Shown piece by piece: positions 14,281 to 14,576 of a DNA stretch of 14,576 nucleotides. The stretch lies in the NCBI GenBank assembly GCA_040386295.1, contig JAZKFR010000149.1:1-14576 (forward strand). Reading direction: 5' to 3'. The notes below the pieces were generated by a model, which saw nothing but the letters and a program-made list of their open reading frames with translations, was not told the origin of the DNA and made no database searches. Origin of the DNA: JAZKFR01 sp040386295. GTDB lineage: Bacteria > Pseudomonadota > Gammaproteobacteria > Burkholderiales > Rhodocyclaceae. The position numbers were made by a program, and so were the translations under genes. The first letter of the stretch is position 1; each line of letters begins with the position of its first letter.

Positions 14281-14576
14281 TTCTGCAAGCGCTTAACGCC
14301 TACTACCAACGACGGCAACAAATGCCCAGACCGCAAGATCGCCTGCCCGCTTTTGGCCTCGAAGAAAAAGAAATTCCGTTCGTCGTCGTCATTGATGCCG
14401 AAGGACAATTGCTCAACCTGGTCGACACACGCACGCCACAAGGCAAGAAAAAAATCGCCCAGTCTTTTTTGGTTCCGCAAGGCGCGAAAAAAACCTCGGG
14501 GGTCACCGCCAATTTGCTTTGGGACAGCGCTGAATACGTGCTCGGGATCGACACCAAAAACAAACCGCAACGCGTT
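14277..14576 (+). CDS. cas8c: Cas8c (Csd1), N-terminal 100 residues, cut by the window edge
   Basis: The ATG at 14277 overlaps the cas5c stop (ATGA). The visible 100 codons give MILQALNAYYQRRQQMP, LPAFGLEEKEIPFVVVID, FLVPQGAKKTSGVTANLLWD and AEYVLGIDTKNKP, which match the start of Csd1/Cas8c. This large Cascade subunit recognises the PAM and helps load target DNA; full proteins are about 550-650 residues, so most lies beyond the window. No stop occurs in the visible part. cas7c, cas4, cas1, cas2 and the array would be expected downstream. Confidence 0.95.
   Translation, partial: MILQALNAYYQRRQQMPRPQDRLPAFGLEEKEIPFVVVIDAEGQLLNLVDTRTPQGKKKIAQSFLVPQGAKKTSGVTANLLWDSAEYVLGIDTKNKPQRV

Overview
The window looks like a draft-assembly contig from a betaproteobacterium, most likely Burkholderiales-like. 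The reasons are an EF-P with arginine at position 32 (the EarP/rhamnosylation type), a type II dihydroorotase, a type A RNase P RNA with a conserved lipoprotein and pyrC beside it, and mid-range GC content. A run of 10 Ns inside cas3 marks a scaffold gap. IS debris, a tandemly duplicated and partly decayed leucine-rich-repeat gene, and orphan ORFs suggest a plastic genome, possibly that of a host-associated bacterium. I cannot name the genus from sequence alone.

Region 1 (1-1023) is decayed DNA: an unrecognised ORF fragment and an IS3-family transposase (OrfB) relic. The relic has an in-frame TGA and an internal deletion that joins the N-terminal third to the C-terminal end. It runs into a good sigma70 promoter for efp (1024-1581), which is followed by two hairpins.

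Region 2 (1749-4563, minus strand) holds two tandem copies of one leucine-rich-repeat gene. The upstream copy (3068-4519) is intact. The downstream copy (1775-2981) is a pseudogene, frame-disrupted and missing roughly 100 codons in the middle. Shared 5' and 3' flanks show that a whole unit was duplicated.

Region 3 (4790-9383) is mostly housekeeping. On the minus strand are rnpB, a Ser/Thr/Pro-tailed lipoprotein and pyrC. An orphan 268-residue protein is divergent from pyrC on the plus strand, and a minus-strand methionine-aminotransferase-like PLP enzyme converges on it.

Region 4 (9576-14576, plus strand) is the start of a type I-C CRISPR-Cas operon: cas3, cas5c, and cas8c running off the end. 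Between cas3 and cas5c, where the canonical I-C order has nothing, sit two extra genes. The first is a MazF/PemK-family toxin whose ATG overlaps the cas3 stop codon, with no antitoxin gene visible. The second is an AAA/STAND-like P-loop ATPase preceded by a 41-bp near-perfect palindrome that overlaps its likely promoter. The downstream cas genes lie 68 bp after the ATPase, so the palindrome may also control Cascade expression. This toxin + operator + ATPase insertion in a cas operon is the most interesting thing in the window. No CRISPR array is visible here; if present it would lie beyond the right end.
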